A stretch of DNA of 64,000 nucleotides, taken from positions 89,854 through 153,853 of the forward strand of contig NZ_ML660102.1 of the NCBI RefSeq assembly GCF_007004655.1, in the 5' to 3' direction. This DNA comes from Exilibacterium tricleocarpae. Lineage in GTDB: Bacteria > Pseudomonadota > Gammaproteobacteria > Pseudomonadales > Cellvibrionaceae. Every line of letters begins with the position of its first letter. Position 1 is the first letter of the stretch. A model generated the notes under the pieces. It saw nothing but the letters and a program-made list of their open reading frames with translations, had not been told where the DNA came from and searched no databases. The translations under genes were made by a program, and so were the position numbers. This document shows, piece by piece, positions 18,808-28,494 of this stretch.

Positions 18808-20310
18808 TTACTCCACCTTGGTAATCCTAAACCAGTTTATATTCCATCCACCCGAAAGCGCATAAATACCAACATTATAGCTACCGGCTGCAAGCGTAAC
18901 CGTATGGGATACCGTCTCCCAGCTCTGCCAACCGCCGGTGGCAGGTATATCAACTGCCCCTAATACCAGATCGCCGCCGTTGAGATCGAGAGAGAGCCGG
19001 GCGCCGTTGATACTGGCAACACGATATTCAACCCGGTAAGAGCCGGTGCTTGGGATGGCAATGTCGTAGTAGCTCATCCAGTCACCCGTATCGATCCAGC
19101 CTACATTCTGCCCCTGCCCTGTATCGGTTGTGTTTTCAACGTCCACGCCGGCCATATTACTGTAAGATTCGGCTTGGATAAGCCGGGAAAATGCGCTGCC
19201 TTGTTCGATGATGCCGTAGGGCGGCGGCAGGGTCGCACAGGTGTTTATGCCAACGCAGTCAGCATTGTTCTGCCAGCCCCAGCCGGTCTCGATATGCGTG
19301 CAGATATTATAGATCGTTCCCCACCAGTTACACCTTTGCGTGGTACTACCGCCACCGGCGGGTTTGTTGCCTTTGACGAAGTCAATGTCCTGTGCACGTA
19401 AATCCTGGACATTTTGCAGTACCTGAGCAGGAGATAAAATAGTGTCCTTTTCAAAATAAACCCAATCCACATCCTGGTAGTATTCCCGGTAGTTGGAGTC
19501 AGTGAGATAGCCTCGCTTCGTGCAGGACAGGTCGAAGCAATCGTTGCTGAACCAGATTTGGAACATGAGGAACATTGGGTAATCGGGCGTAACCGAACCG
19601 CTAAAGCCTGTTTGATGCTGGCCGTCAATAAAGAAATCTATTTGCCCGTCCCTCACTTGCATAACGAGATCGTGCCAGCCCTGCAGAGACCCCGTGGTTC
19701 TTGTAACTGCGTGGTTGGACGGATCGCTAAAGTCAACGATACGGTATGTGCCTGACCACATGCTGGGTTCATATGATCCGGTATACCAACCGCCATTTGG
19801 CAGGTATTCGAAATCAATTTCACTGTAGGGCTCACTGCCCTCAATGTAGCGCGTTATCCCGAAAAATGCCTGCACGACCGAGTCGCCGTCGGGCCCGACC
19901 GATGGGGCGTCAGTAAAGAACATGCGAGCTGCCCAAGTGCCGTTTTTGTATTCCTCTTCCACCCGCGACACTTCGGCTTGTGTAGACTGACCTGAAGTAG
20001 CCGCCCTATTCACGATATTGCCGCCGTTGACGTTGGTACCGGCCTTCAAACGCATGGATTTCTTGACCCCGGTGTCAACGAAAGAGATGTTCTGTGTACT
20101 CCATCCTCCATTCGATAAGCCAGGGCCGCCAATGTAGTTCCTTATATGCCAGCCGTTGGCAGAGAGTTCACCGGTTGAACTGTAATTGAAATCGTCGAAT
20201 AGTATTGTTTCTTGAGCCGCTGTTACCGTCGATAATAGCGTCAGTACCAAACTCGCTGATACCAAAAGAACGTGATGTATCGATTTTTCGTCGTTGCGCA
20301 TAGCACCCAT
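18808..20310 (-). CDS. Secreted GH16-like glycosidase with CBM10 and CBM6 modules
   Basis: A 500-residue modular exoenzyme. After a signal peptide (cleavage near STVTAAQ) residues 30-280 form a laminarinase-like jelly-roll with the GH16 catalytic motif E-x-D-x-E in YSEIDFEYLPNGG. A small Cys-rich CBM10-like module follows at about 325-365 (CNWWGTIYNICTHIETGWGW, NNADC, NTC), and then a CBM6 at about 378-500 (LIQAESYSNMAGVDVENT, GWIDTGDWMSYYDIAIP). CBM10 modules are typical of Cellvibrio/Teredinibacter-type cellulose degraders. The likely target is a beta-glucan or related wall polymer. A second ATG three codons in (20301) is an equally good start. Confidence 0.85.
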   Translation of the reverse strand: MGAMRNDEKSIHHVLLVSASLVLTLLSTVTAAQETILFDDFNYSSTGELSANGWHIRNYIGGPGLSNGGWSTQNISFVDTGVKKSMRLKAGTNVNGGNIVNRAATSGQSTQAEVSRVEEEYKNGTWAARMFFTDAPSVGPDGDSVVQAFFGITRYIEGSEPYSEIDFEYLPNGGWYTGSYEPSMWSGTYRIVDFSDPSNHAVTRTTGSLQGWHDLVMQVRDGQIDFFIDGQHQTGFSGSVTPDYPMFLMFQIWFSNDCFDLSCTKRGYLTDSNYREYYQDVDWVYFEKDTILSPAQVLQNVQDLRAQDIDFVKGNKPAGGGSTTQRCNWWGTIYNICTHIETGWGWQNNADCVGINTCATLPPPYGIIEQGSAFSRLIQAESYSNMAGVDVENTTDTGQGQNVGWIDTGDWMSYYDIAIPSTGSYRVEYRVASINGARLSLDLNGGDLVLGAVDIPATGGWQSWETVSHTVTLAAGSYNVGIYALSGGWNINWFRITKVE

Positions 20311-20359
20311 AGCCCCGTTTTTCGAGCAGTGTATTTTTGTAAGTGTTGTTTACTCAATT

Positions 20360-20483
20360 ATTGCTTTTTGCTTCCGGTTAACGCCAGGCAGTATAAATAA
20401 ATGGGGAGGACGATATAGTAGAACTTATCACAGTATCGCTATGCCGCTGAGCACAGTTGCGGGAATTTCGCCAAGCTGTTCAA
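20360..20483 (+). repeat. Dispersed repeat, copy A
   Basis: About 124 bp that recurs at 40694-40819 in the same orientation with roughly 80% identity by eye. The best conserved block is AGAACTTATCACAGTATC followed by CTATGCCGC. It sits in the gap between the glycosidase start and the end of the TonB receptor gene. No coding potential is evident; it could be a decayed small mobile element or a structured intergenic repeat. Confidence 0.7.
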
Positions 20484-20525
20484 GCTTGGGAACTGGCCAC
20501 CTGAGCCCATGACACTGAAGAGGAC

Positions 20526-22649
20526 TCAAAACCGGCCATCGATGGTAACGCTGAAGAAGACCCCCCTCTCGCGCCGCGTGTCCTCTCGCTGCATCAGGCT
20601 GCCGTTGCGGTTATCGGCGTAAACCAGCCGTTGCCACCGCTGGCGTTCATCACCGATATTTCTCGCCGCCAGCCGCAATTTGAAGTCGCTAAAACGCACA
20701 GTCTCGATAAACGCATTCCACCGTCCCTGCGTTCGAAAGAAGTTACTTTCGTTGACGAAGTATTCCTCACTTTCCTTATAGCTTTCATAGCCCAACCCCC
20801 AGGAAACCCCCGCTTTGCTGAAATCCTGGCGAAAATCCACCTGCACGAGCGGGCTCTCCAATTCGGTCAGCTCCCGGGTCTGTCCGGTAACCGGATCATC
20901 AAAACGGGAGTCCACAATATCAGCTTTTATTTCTACCAGGCCCTTGGGGACCAGCGGTTCCAGCGGCAGGTTGCCGCTCAATGCCAGACCGCGTACCCTG
21001 GCGCGACCGGCATTGCCAAGAGCCTGGTCACCGGAGGGGAGTACGATCTGCTCGAGAACATCCTTGCGCCACTCCTGGTAGACTTCTACGCTGAAGGCAC
21101 CTTTTGCGGCAAAACGGCGGTCAAAAGCGAGCCCGGCACGGATATTTCTCTCGGGGCGCAGTTGCGGGTTGCCGGAAAACTGCCGGTCGTTGACCAGGTC
21201 AGCGCTGGCGGCAAAATCGCTGAAATCCAACTGTCCCACCGAACGCCGCAGCGTAAAGCGATACTGCGTTTGTTCATCGTCGTTGTAAATCAGCCCCAGG
21301 GAAGGCTTCAGATAAAACAACGACTGCGCGTCGTCGCTGTCGCCTGCAACAGATATATGCGAATACTCCGCGGCCAGACCGGTCTCAACCGTCAGGCCAT
21401 ACAATTTCCAGGTCAGGTTGGTGAAAACTTCACCGCGCTGTTCGATCACCTTGGCATAGCTGTCGCGGGTATTTTCCAGGGGCCGCCCGGCGGCATCGGT
21501 GGGCCGCAACTTCAACCAGCTTTCCAGGTTGTTATAGGCCAATTCCGCACCGTATTCCTGGCGCAGAATGCCGAGCGGTTCCTGTGCCGGCACCGAGTCT
21601 TTCCTGCTGAACGCGGTGCGCAGGACATTTTCGGTTTTATGTTCGTCGAACCGCAATTGCGAGCCGCTTGCAAAAATCGACAGTGGCGCTTCGGTCCGGG
21701 AATCCGCATCCACAAACCAGTTCTGCGTATTGTTGAGGTTGATCAGCCGCCACTGCCAGCCGCCCGCCAGCGGCATGCCCCAATCAATACCCAGTTCCCC
21801 GGCATAGTATTGACTGTCGCGTTCGTTCCTAAACACGCTATCGGGGCGCCCCTCCGGCATCCGCCGGCTGTAGCCCGCGCGCTGCGTCTCCGGCATATAC
21901 CGGCTCCACCCCAAGCGGGCATTGACACTGAGTTCGCGGCGCCCGTACCGGCGGCGCGCCTCGCCGGAGAAGAAAACCTCGCCGAGAAAACTGGGGCGGT
22001 CTTCGACCTGTGTCCACAGCAATTCGTTATCCCCCGAGCGAGCCGTGATCTCGGCTTCCCGCGGTTGCCGCTCCCACATGGCATCGACTTTCAAGGCCGA
22101 CTCCCACTGCCCCAGGTGTTGGGACAGTGTCAGCTCACCCTTGGGGTAAACTTCACCATCGGCCGCCCGCTCCACCGTCAGTTGCCACCGCCTGGCGTCT
22201 GCCTGCCTGAGCCGGATCACGTTTGCCACGATAGACTGGCCGGCGGCGTCAACGGCGCCGGCCGTGCCCCGCAGCAGGTCAATCCTGCTGACCTGGAGCG
22301 CAGGAATGCGCTGCAGGGCGTCCTTTATGCCACCCGATTTCGTGGTGGGCCGGGTGCCGTCGATCAATACATTGCCGGCGCCGGCGCCAAAACCGCGGAT
22401 ATCCTCTTCCTCTTCCAGCACAAACCCGGGGAGCCGCAGGACCATATCCAGCGCGGTTTGCGGCGCGTACTCGGAAAAGAAAGCCGGCAGATAAACCTCC
22501 TCGCTGCCGCGCTCAGCGCCAGCCTGGGAACCCTGGGCACGACTCGAATCCGCACCCATCAGCAGTGCCAGGGAAACCGCCGTCATCCCGGCGACCCTAC
22601 AGGCGCGCCGCCAGGACCACGCCTGCTCCAGCGTTCTCGACATATTCAT
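20526..22649 (-). CDS. TonB-dependent outer membrane receptor, last gene of candidate metallophore operon
   Basis: A 707-residue protein with a signal peptide ending in SSRAQ, a plug region (ALDMVLRLPGFVLEEEEDIRG, NVLIDGTRPTTKSGG, IDLLRGTAGAVDAAGQSIVANV) and a long barrel ending in aromatic VFFSVTIDGRF, as outer-membrane barrels do. It starts 25 bp after the upstream receptor gene, with GGAGAG before the ATG, and so belongs to the same transcript as the ATP-grasp gene. The plug lacks the usual siderophore-receptor wording; homologs of this shape are often called simply TonB-dependent receptor. Its presence beside a second receptor suggests two ligand forms, or import plus signalling. Ligand unknown; a metal-chelate is inferred from context. 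Confidence 0.88.
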   Translation of the reverse strand: MNMSRTLEQAWSWRRACRVAGMTAVSLALLMGADSSRAQGSQAGAERGSEEVYLPAFFSEYAPQTALDMVLRLPGFVLEEEEDIRGFGAGAGNVLIDGTRPTTKSGGIKDALQRIPALQVSRIDLLRGTAGAVDAAGQSIVANVIRLRQADARRWQLTVERAADGEVYPKGELTLSQHLGQWESALKVDAMWERQPREAEITARSGDNELLWTQVEDRPSFLGEVFFSGEARRRYGRRELSVNARLGWSRYMPETQRAGYSRRMPEGRPDSVFRNERDSQYYAGELGIDWGMPLAGGWQWRLINLNNTQNWFVDADSRTEAPLSIFASGSQLRFDEHKTENVLRTAFSRKDSVPAQEPLGILRQEYGAELAYNNLESWLKLRPTDAAGRPLENTRDSYAKVIEQRGEVFTNLTWKLYGLTVETGLAAEYSHISVAGDSDDAQSLFYLKPSLGLIYNDDEQTQYRFTLRRSVGQLDFSDFAASADLVNDRQFSGNPQLRPERNIRAGLAFDRRFAAKGAFSVEVYQEWRKDVLEQIVLPSGDQALGNAGRARVRGLALSGNLPLEPLVPKGLVEIKADIVDSRFDDPVTGQTRELTELESPLVQVDFRQDFSKAGVSWGLGYESYKESEEYFVNESNFFRTQGRWNAFIETVRFSDFKLRLAARNIGDERQRWQRLVYADNRNGSLMQREDTRRERGVFFSVTIDGRF

Positions 22650-22674
22650 TGCCGGCTCTCCAATGCCTTGCCCT

Positions 22675-24942
22675 CTACTGAATCTGGTATTCGAACATCA
22701 ATCGATAGGTGCGCGGCGATCCGAGCAACAGTTGATTGGCGTAGATAAAACCGGGATCGTCCTGCTGCAAATAGAAGACATCTGCCCAGGGCACATAATC
22801 CTCATCAAACAGGTTCTCCACCCGGGCGGAAATGCGGAAGTTGTCGGCTTTCCAGGCGGAGAAGAGGTTTGTCAGGGTGTAGGATTTCAAGGTGACGGTA
22901 TTGGGGTTATCACCAAAGCGATCATCCACGTGGTGCACCGAGACCCCCACTTCCAGGGGCAGATCGGCAATGTCCTGATAACTCGTCCACAAGGCGGCCG
23001 TCCACTGCGGTACGTTCGGAGGTGTGTTGCCGGCAAGACTCTGGAAATTGGCCGAGCGCCGGAACTCGGCATTGGTGTAAGCGGCGTTAGTGCCGACCCG
23101 CCACTGTTCCGCCACTCTCATTGTCGTGGAGAACTCAACACCGCGAGAGGCGCGCCCGCCCACATTGGTAGCGCTGTCAAGTGCAAAACGTTCAAAGACA
23201 TCGTCCCGCTCGATGTCATAGTAAGCCAGCGTCGACTCCGCTTTGCCATCCAGCCAGATGGCTTTGAGGCCCACCTCCCACTGTTTGGCATCGGTTAAAT
23301 CAAAATTCTGGTTGGCATTGACCAGGAAGACGTTGGAATTGATCGGGTCCTTGGCATTGCTGTACTGGGCATAGCCGACGATATCGGGCGTAAAGTTATA
23401 GACCGCGCCGATGCGCCAACTCCACCAGCTGTATTGCCGCGAGAAACCGTTTGCTTCCTCTACGCCCTCGGCATTGAAATTGCGGCGGTCGAGGTCAAGG
23501 TTTTCGTGGCGCAGTCCGGTAACCAGGCTCAGTGTGTCGGTGACCTGCAGGGCGTTGCCGAAAAACGCCGCCAGCGTGCTGATATCCGTGGGGCTGATGC
23601 CGCGCAACTCTTCCGGGCCGTAGCGACCGGGTTCGGGGTTGAAGGCGTCTACGCCGTCACCCGGCACCTGAGCGACCCCACGCCTGAAGCCCCGGCTCCG
23701 TTCAAAATCCATATCGATGGCTTCGAGGCCGGCAACGAAGCGACTCTCCATGCCGCCGAACTGCGAATCGATGTTGACCGTCAGGCGATTGCCGAGCAAA
23801 TCCTGATCGTGATCCAACAGGAAATAACCGTAGTAGCGTTGAATTTCGCCCACTTGAGTGCAGACATCGACCACCTGCCTGCAGTACGCATAGCCTTCGG
23901 CGTTTCTCCACTCGCGATCGGCGCTGAATTGATACAAGGTATTTTTAAGCGTCATGCTGTCATTGAGTTGCCACTGGAAATCCAGGCGCAGGAACAATTG
24001 GTCAGAATCGGCGACGGCATCGTCCACGTTGTAGTTTCTAAACCGCATGGCACCGTCAAGCACTTCTCCACGGCCGGTGGAGACGACATCCAGCGGATCA
24101 CGTGCCACCTCGGCCGGCACCAGCGGTGTGCCGAAGTAACTGCCCACATCATCGCTCAGATAATCCGCGCCGAACTTCAGGGAAATGGCCTCGGTCGGCT
24201 GCCAGAGCAGGCTGCCGGTCAGGTTGGTCGATGAGCTATCGGTGCGGTCCACATAACCATCCGTATCGTAACGACTGATATCGACATTAAACCAAGCGTT
24301 TTCCCCGAGGCCGCCCTGGCTGCCCAGGCCGAGGTGTCGCGAGTCATAGCGACCGTAGCCCAACAGCAGGTTGGTGCTGCTTTCCATCCCGACTTCAGCA
24401 CTTCTGGTAATGGCGTTGACGGTTCCCGCCACCGAGCCGATACCGTTGATCACAGAGGCCGGCCCGCGCAGCACCTCGACCCGTTCGAGATTAAACGTAT
24501 TTTGCGGTCGCATGACCATGGTGCTGGGGCCGATCCACAGGCCGTCGCGCAGCACGGTAATCTGCCCCCGCGTAAAGCCGCGCACCGAGAAAGTCGACGG
24601 CGCGGTGGGATGCTCCCCGGTCACGACCCCGGGCAGGCTCTGCACGGCGTCGGAAAGTTTGCTGTAACCCCGCGCCCGCATCACGGAACCATCGATAATC
24701 TCAATGGTTGCCGGCGTTTCCAGCGCGGTCAGCCCCAGGCGACTGGCGGTGGATGACTGGTCGTTGAGCCGCAGCGAGCCGATGGGATTACCGATGATAA
24801 TCATCTCATCCTCCAATCGCTCATCGGCAATAGCATTCTTTGTGGCAGGACTCGCGGCGGCAGCGCCAATGCAAAACCCTGGCAGCGCCAACAAGCACAA
24901 AATCATACCCATGTACCTGTTATGACAGCCTGTAAAATTCAT
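22675..24942 (-). CDS. TonB-dependent siderophore-type receptor
   Basis: A 755-residue outer-membrane receptor. I start it at the ATG at 24942 (AGGGGAG upstream); the longer frame to 24975 adds residues before the signal peptide. The plug domain carries ETPATIEIIDGSVM, RARGYSKLSDAVQSLPGV, FSVRGFTRGQITVLRDGLW and VEVLRGPASVINGIGSVAG, the pattern of the siderophore receptor subfamily; the barrel ends in TYRLMFEYQIQ. It would import a metal-chelate using TonB energy. Its place behind MFS, DUF364 and ATP-grasp genes suggests it takes back the product that these genes make and export. Confidence 0.92.
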   Translation of the reverse strand: MNFTGCHNRYMGMILCLLALPGFCIGAAAASPATKNAIADERLEDEMIIIGNPIGSLRLNDQSSTASRLGLTALETPATIEIIDGSVMRARGYSKLSDAVQSLPGVVTGEHPTAPSTFSVRGFTRGQITVLRDGLWIGPSTMVMRPQNTFNLERVEVLRGPASVINGIGSVAGTVNAITRSAEVGMESSTNLLLGYGRYDSRHLGLGSQGGLGENAWFNVDISRYDTDGYVDRTDSSSTNLTGSLLWQPTEAISLKFGADYLSDDVGSYFGTPLVPAEVARDPLDVVSTGRGEVLDGAMRFRNYNVDDAVADSDQLFLRLDFQWQLNDSMTLKNTLYQFSADREWRNAEGYAYCRQVVDVCTQVGEIQRYYGYFLLDHDQDLLGNRLTVNIDSQFGGMESRFVAGLEAIDMDFERSRGFRRGVAQVPGDGVDAFNPEPGRYGPEELRGISPTDISTLAAFFGNALQVTDTLSLVTGLRHENLDLDRRNFNAEGVEEANGFSRQYSWWSWRIGAVYNFTPDIVGYAQYSNAKDPINSNVFLVNANQNFDLTDAKQWEVGLKAIWLDGKAESTLAYYDIERDDVFERFALDSATNVGGRASRGVEFSTTMRVAEQWRVGTNAAYTNAEFRRSANFQSLAGNTPPNVPQWTAALWTSYQDIADLPLEVGVSVHHVDDRFGDNPNTVTLKSYTLTNLFSAWKADNFRISARVENLFDEDYVPWADVFYLQQDDPGFIYANQLLLGSPRTYRLMFEYQIQ

Positions 24943-24999
24943 GGTGTAACTCCCCTTGAAGTAGTGCTGAACCAATGCCGGGCGTTTAAGCGCCCGGGT

Positions 25000-26223
25000 T
25001 TATTGTGTTTGTGAAAGCAAGTTGGTTTTATCGCTTGCAGTGGTCCCGGTCAGCCAATACAGGCCCGCCGCACTCAGCAGGCCGACGGCGCAGTAAACCA
25101 GCCAGGGCAGCATCAACAGTTGCTGGGTTTTGGCGATATCGATCAACAAGCCGCCGATGGCGTTGCCCAATCCGCCGCCAACCGCCAGTCCCAGTGAACT
25201 GAAGCCGAGATACGTGCCCAGCGATTTACCGTCAGCCAACGCAGCCGTGATTGTTTGTTGGGTGGGTCGCGTCAACAAAACACCGAGGGTAAAAAACACG
25301 ACACAGATAAGGAAAGCGTAAAACTGCTCTACAAATCCGATCGCACCGAGACTCAGTGCCATGGTGACCACACCGATCGTCAAAATTTCCCGGGTATCGA
25401 ATCGACGTTCAGCCAGTTTTACCAGCGGATACTGCAAAGCGACGGTAATGGCGGCGCTGACGGCATACATAATGCCCACGCTTTCCTGAATACCGGACAA
25501 TTTCTCCGCCCACAGTGGAAAACTGATATTCACCTGCACGGAAGTAAACCAGTACCCGCCCATCAAGCCGGTGAAGAAAACAAAGCGGCGGTCGTGCAAT
25601 ACGCCCTTGAGGTTGGCGGCCGGCGCCTGGGTGGCACCGGGCGTGGTGACGCGGGGAAGAAAGAACAGCGAGATCAGGTAATTCACAAAAAAGCAGGCGG
25701 CCGCACCATAACATACCGATTGAAAATCAAACTGCAAAAGTGCAATCCCGATCAGCGGTCCTATAGTCGAAGCGATGCCGCTGACCCAGTTGCTGACCAG
25801 GTAATAGTGGCGGCGGTTGGTATCGTCGGTAAGCGCCACTATAGTGGCCTGGTAAGGTGCCTCGAACAAAGCACCTCCGAGCGCCGATATCACCAGGGCC
25901 AGGATCAGCAACAGCGGATCACCGGCCCAGGCCAGCGCGGCAAAGCCCAACGCCCTGACCAGCACGCCGGCGCAAATCATGGGTTTGGCACCCAGCTTAT
26001 CCGACAATAAACCGCCGGCCACTGTCAGCCCCTGTTGGGTCAACTGGCGCACAGCAAGGGCGATGCCCACCGTCGCGGAACTCATGCCAACGTTACTGAC
26101 AAAATGCACTGCCACCAATGGCATTAACATAGTGAAACCGAGCACCATTAAGAACGTGTAAAACAACAGTGCTCTCAGGCCCTGCCGGTCAGACAGCGCC
26201 AGGTGCGGCTGCGCTACCTTCAC
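25000..26223 (-). CDS. MFS transporter, probable exporter of the cluster product
   Basis: A 407-residue major-facilitator protein with 12 predicted helices and the loop 2-3 motif GGLLSDKLGAKPMICAGVLV. MFS pumps in metallophore clusters (for example PvsC for vibrioferrin) export the finished chelator, and this is the inferred role here. The ATG overlaps the stop of the DUF364 gene by 4 bp, and the receptor gene follows after 57 bp. Drug or sugar efflux cannot be excluded from sequence alone. Confidence 0.88.
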   Translation of the reverse strand: MKVAQPHLALSDRQGLRALLFYTFLMVLGFTMLMPLVAVHFVSNVGMSSATVGIALAVRQLTQQGLTVAGGLLSDKLGAKPMICAGVLVRALGFAALAWAGDPLLLILALVISALGGALFEAPYQATIVALTDDTNRRHYYLVSNWVSGIASTIGPLIGIALLQFDFQSVCYGAAACFFVNYLISLFFLPRVTTPGATQAPAANLKGVLHDRRFVFFTGLMGGYWFTSVQVNISFPLWAEKLSGIQESVGIMYAVSAAITVALQYPLVKLAERRFDTREILTIGVVTMALSLGAIGFVEQFYAFLICVVFFTLGVLLTRPTQQTITAALADGKSLGTYLGFSSLGLAVGGGLGNAIGGLLIDIAKTQQLLMLPWLVYCAVGLLSAAGLYWLTGTTASDKTNLLSQTQ

Positions 26224-27059
26224 GGGTTCGCAGCCCGGTACAGATAGATGGCGGTCGGGTCGGCACTGAACTGCGAATAGGGAAAAGGTTCTGCCGAAAC
26301 AGCACTGACACCTTGCCCCAAAAAACGTGGCACAATGGCACTGCCGGTTTGCGCATAAACCACCAGGGGGATGTTTCGACGTCTGGCGGCCGCCAGGATT
26401 TCATCGAAAGAGCCATTGCTCAGGGTCATACCCGTGGCGATAATAAAGTCCGCCTGCTCCAGCACCGGGCGCATATCCCGCTGCACAACCAGCCCGCCGG
26501 CAGTGCGCTGCATATTAAAATCACAGGGCAGGCAACGGGCACCGCGCGCCTCGATCGCCTGGACAATAGGGTTGACGACGCCGATCAGCCCTACGGCCTG
26601 GTCGGGCTCAATAGCCAGCAGACTGACAATCGCTTTATCGCGCGCTACCGCCCGCGTAAACGGCGTGCCGTAGGGCAGCTCCAGCTCCCGGGCGCGATGG
26701 TCATCTCGATGAGGTAATACCACCCCCAAATAGGCATCGAGAGCGGCGACTCTGACGGGCAATCGAGCATCTTCCAGCAACGCGGCCAGCGATTGGCCGA
26801 CCAACTCACGCGCGGCCACCTGCTCAAGTTGTTCGGCCTCGACGCAGCAGCCGCCGAACACCGCATTTACCCGCAGCAACAGGTAATAGTTGCGATACTT
26901 CTGCTCGGTCCCGGGAAACTGCGTGCTCTGATCGATCTCGAAGGCACCCACCACCGGCAGTTCGCGCGGATCGATACCGAAGTGCCGCTGCAGGACACAG
27001 TCGATAAGCTGGTCAACGGTTTTGAAAGACTCGGCTGATGCGCTTGCATTGGCGGTCAT
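26220..27059 (-). CDS. DUF364-like protein with Rossmann-type C-terminal domain (putative heavy-metal chelation family)
   Basis: A 279-residue soluble protein. The C-terminal half (about residues 135-260) has the DUF364 pattern: AVGLIGVVNPIVQAIEARGA, then DFIIATGMTLSNGSFDEIL, then IPLVVYAQTGSAIVP. The N-terminal half corresponds to the enolase-N-like DUF4213 region. This family has been annotated as putative heavy-metal chelation, but no reaction is established as far as I know. The gene overlaps both neighbours by 4 bp (ATP-grasp upstream, MFS downstream), so it is an integral part of the pathway. A role in tailoring or binding the chelator is an inference. Confidence 0.75.
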   Translation of the reverse strand: MTANASASAESFKTVDQLIDCVLQRHFGIDPRELPVVGAFEIDQSTQFPGTEQKYRNYYLLLRVNAVFGGCCVEAEQLEQVAARELVGQSLAALLEDARLPVRVAALDAYLGVVLPHRDDHRARELELPYGTPFTRAVARDKAIVSLLAIEPDQAVGLIGVVNPIVQAIEARGARCLPCDFNMQRTAGGLVVQRDMRPVLEQADFIIATGMTLSNGSFDEILAAARRRNIPLVVYAQTGSAIVPRFLGQGVSAVSAEPFPYSQFSADPTAIYLYRAANP

Positions 27060-28348
27060 CGATGAACTCCCTTCGGTGGTGACTGGTCGGCGGCTTCGCT
27101 GTACAAGAGACGCAATTCACTCAGTGCCTGTTCAGCGAAACACCGCGCCTGATCGCCTTCGGAGTCCCGGCTGATGACATGCCCCAGGTAGCAGGCATTG
27201 TCGATGGGTGCTGCGATTTTCATGTCGCTCACGGCGGCTAGTCGCCAGCGCACGAGATTAGGATTTTGTTGCAGTTTTTCACCACCCTCGAGCGCCTTGA
27301 GAACACCTGCCGCGGGCGGCACGAGAAACTTAACGGCGGCGCTGCCGCGACAGTGTTCCAGACCGTCCAGGGCGGGCTGGCGATTCAGCGCCAGGTTGAC
27401 ATGGGTTTCCAGCAGGTCGATTCCCGTGACCAGTTGAATCAGTTCGGCGATAAAGTTACCGCCAGGTCTGGGGTTGATCTCGACCAGACGCGGACCCGCC
27501 GGGGTAAGTTTGACCTCTGTGTGACTGATGCCGTGATCGTGACCGACAGCCTCTAACGCCTGGGTGACATAAGTCGTGACCGCCTCGGCCAGCCCTGCTT
27601 CCAGGCGGGCGGGAAACATATGGCCGTCCTCAATAAAGTAGGGAAAACCGGTGAGGGACTTGTCGGTGATACCCACGATGGTGGTCTCTCCCTGAAATGT
27701 CACCGCCTCGACACTCACCTCATCGCCTTGCATAAATTCTTCCAGCAACCACAGGGCGTCTCGTGCCTGGCCGCGAAAGTTGTGGGTAAATGCCTGCAAC
27801 TCCGTAAAGCCCTCCCGCAGTTGCGCCTCGCTGTCAATCAGTTTGACAAAAGCACTGGAGGCGAGATCACAGGGCTTGAGAACCAGCGGATAACCAATGC
27901 GGTCTGCCGCCGCCACTGTCTCCGTCCAGTCGCTGGTAACCGCAAACTTCGGGTTCTGTATACCGGCGCGCTGTAATGCCTGCCGCACCAGGTGCTTGCG
28001 CCGCTCCAGGACCACATTGGACGAGAAGGCCTGGGGCAGGTCGAGTGCCTGCGCTACCTGAGCCACGGTGTCGACGTAGTAATCACAAATGGTCGATACA
28101 CCATCGAAATGCAGCAGCCGATGCTGGGCCCGCAGTTGTTCGATCAACGCGTCAATATCGTTGGTCTCAAGCGTCAGGATATTTTCCGCGTATTCGAAAA
28201 TGGGATGCATCTGCGGCGATTTTTTATCGACATAGTGATCTTTGTTGCGGGTAACAAACGTGTAGGTGTGGCCGAGCCGGCGGATAGTGGCGGGAAACAG
28301 ACGCCCGGTCCCCTCGACCCAGTTCTCAATAATCAGTAAATGCGCCAT
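27056..28348 (-). CDS. ATP-grasp ligase (carboxylate-amine ligase), first gene of candidate metallophore operon
   Basis: A 430-residue ATP-grasp enzyme. The ATP site is visible as PLVLKPCDLASSAFVKL (Lys), DALWLLEEFMQGDEVSVEAV, and the Mg-binding HTEVKLTPAGPRLVEINPRP. Enzymes of this class activate a carboxylate as acyl-phosphate and join it to an amine; examples are PvsA of vibrioferrin and DdaF-type dapdiamide ligases. In this operon it would form the amide bond of a small product built from the amino acid made by the divergent kinase/PLP pair. The start lies 67 bp from a perfect Zur-like palindrome. Substrates are not predictable from sequence. Confidence 0.88.
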   Translation of the reverse strand: MAHLLIIENWVEGTGRLFPATIRRLGHTYTFVTRNKDHYVDKKSPQMHPIFEYAENILTLETNDIDALIEQLRAQHRLLHFDGVSTICDYYVDTVAQVAQALDLPQAFSSNVVLERRKHLVRQALQRAGIQNPKFAVTSDWTETVAAADRIGYPLVLKPCDLASSAFVKLIDSEAQLREGFTELQAFTHNFRGQARDALWLLEEFMQGDEVSVEAVTFQGETTIVGITDKSLTGFPYFIEDGHMFPARLEAGLAEAVTTYVTQALEAVGHDHGISHTEVKLTPAGPRLVEINPRPGGNFIAELIQLVTGIDLLETHVNLALNRQPALDGLEHCRGSAAVKFLVPPAAGVLKALEGGEKLQQNPNLVRWRLAAVSDMKIAAPIDNACYLGHVISRDSEGDQARCFAEQALSELRLLYSEAADQSPPKGVHR

Positions 28349-28414
28349 GTGGATATTCAGCTCCTGTGAATGGTGGCACCCAATCTATCTCAGGCCCTTC
28401 CTCTTTTGTTTTTA

Positions 28415-28432
28415 CTTATGTTATAACATAAC
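28415..28432. promoter_or_regulatory. Zur-like palindrome in the bidirectional promoter of the candidate metallophore cluster
   Basis: TTATGTTATAACATAA (28416-28431) is a perfect 16-bp palindrome. Its core ATGTTATAACAT is the core of proteobacterial Zur boxes as I know them. It lies in the only gap (146 bp) between the two divergent operons, 67 bp from the ATP-grasp start and 63 bp from the kinase start, so one repressor could silence both. Compared with GATATGTTATAACATATC it matches 15 of 18 bases. Confidence 0.7.
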
Positions 28433-28494
28433 ACTAACAAGATAACCGCTCAACCTCTCATTCTTCACAGGCTGGCGCACAGGCAATCCCAATC

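Noticed and set aside
20631..22748. 705-codon open frame on the plus strand opposite the TonB receptor
   Set aside because: It is the antisense of a GC-rich receptor gene; the minus frame has a signal peptide, plug motifs and barrel end, while the plus frame shows no domain.
24334..24756. Plus-strand frames opposite the siderophore receptor
   Set aside because: Shadows of the receptor coding strand; no start context or motif.
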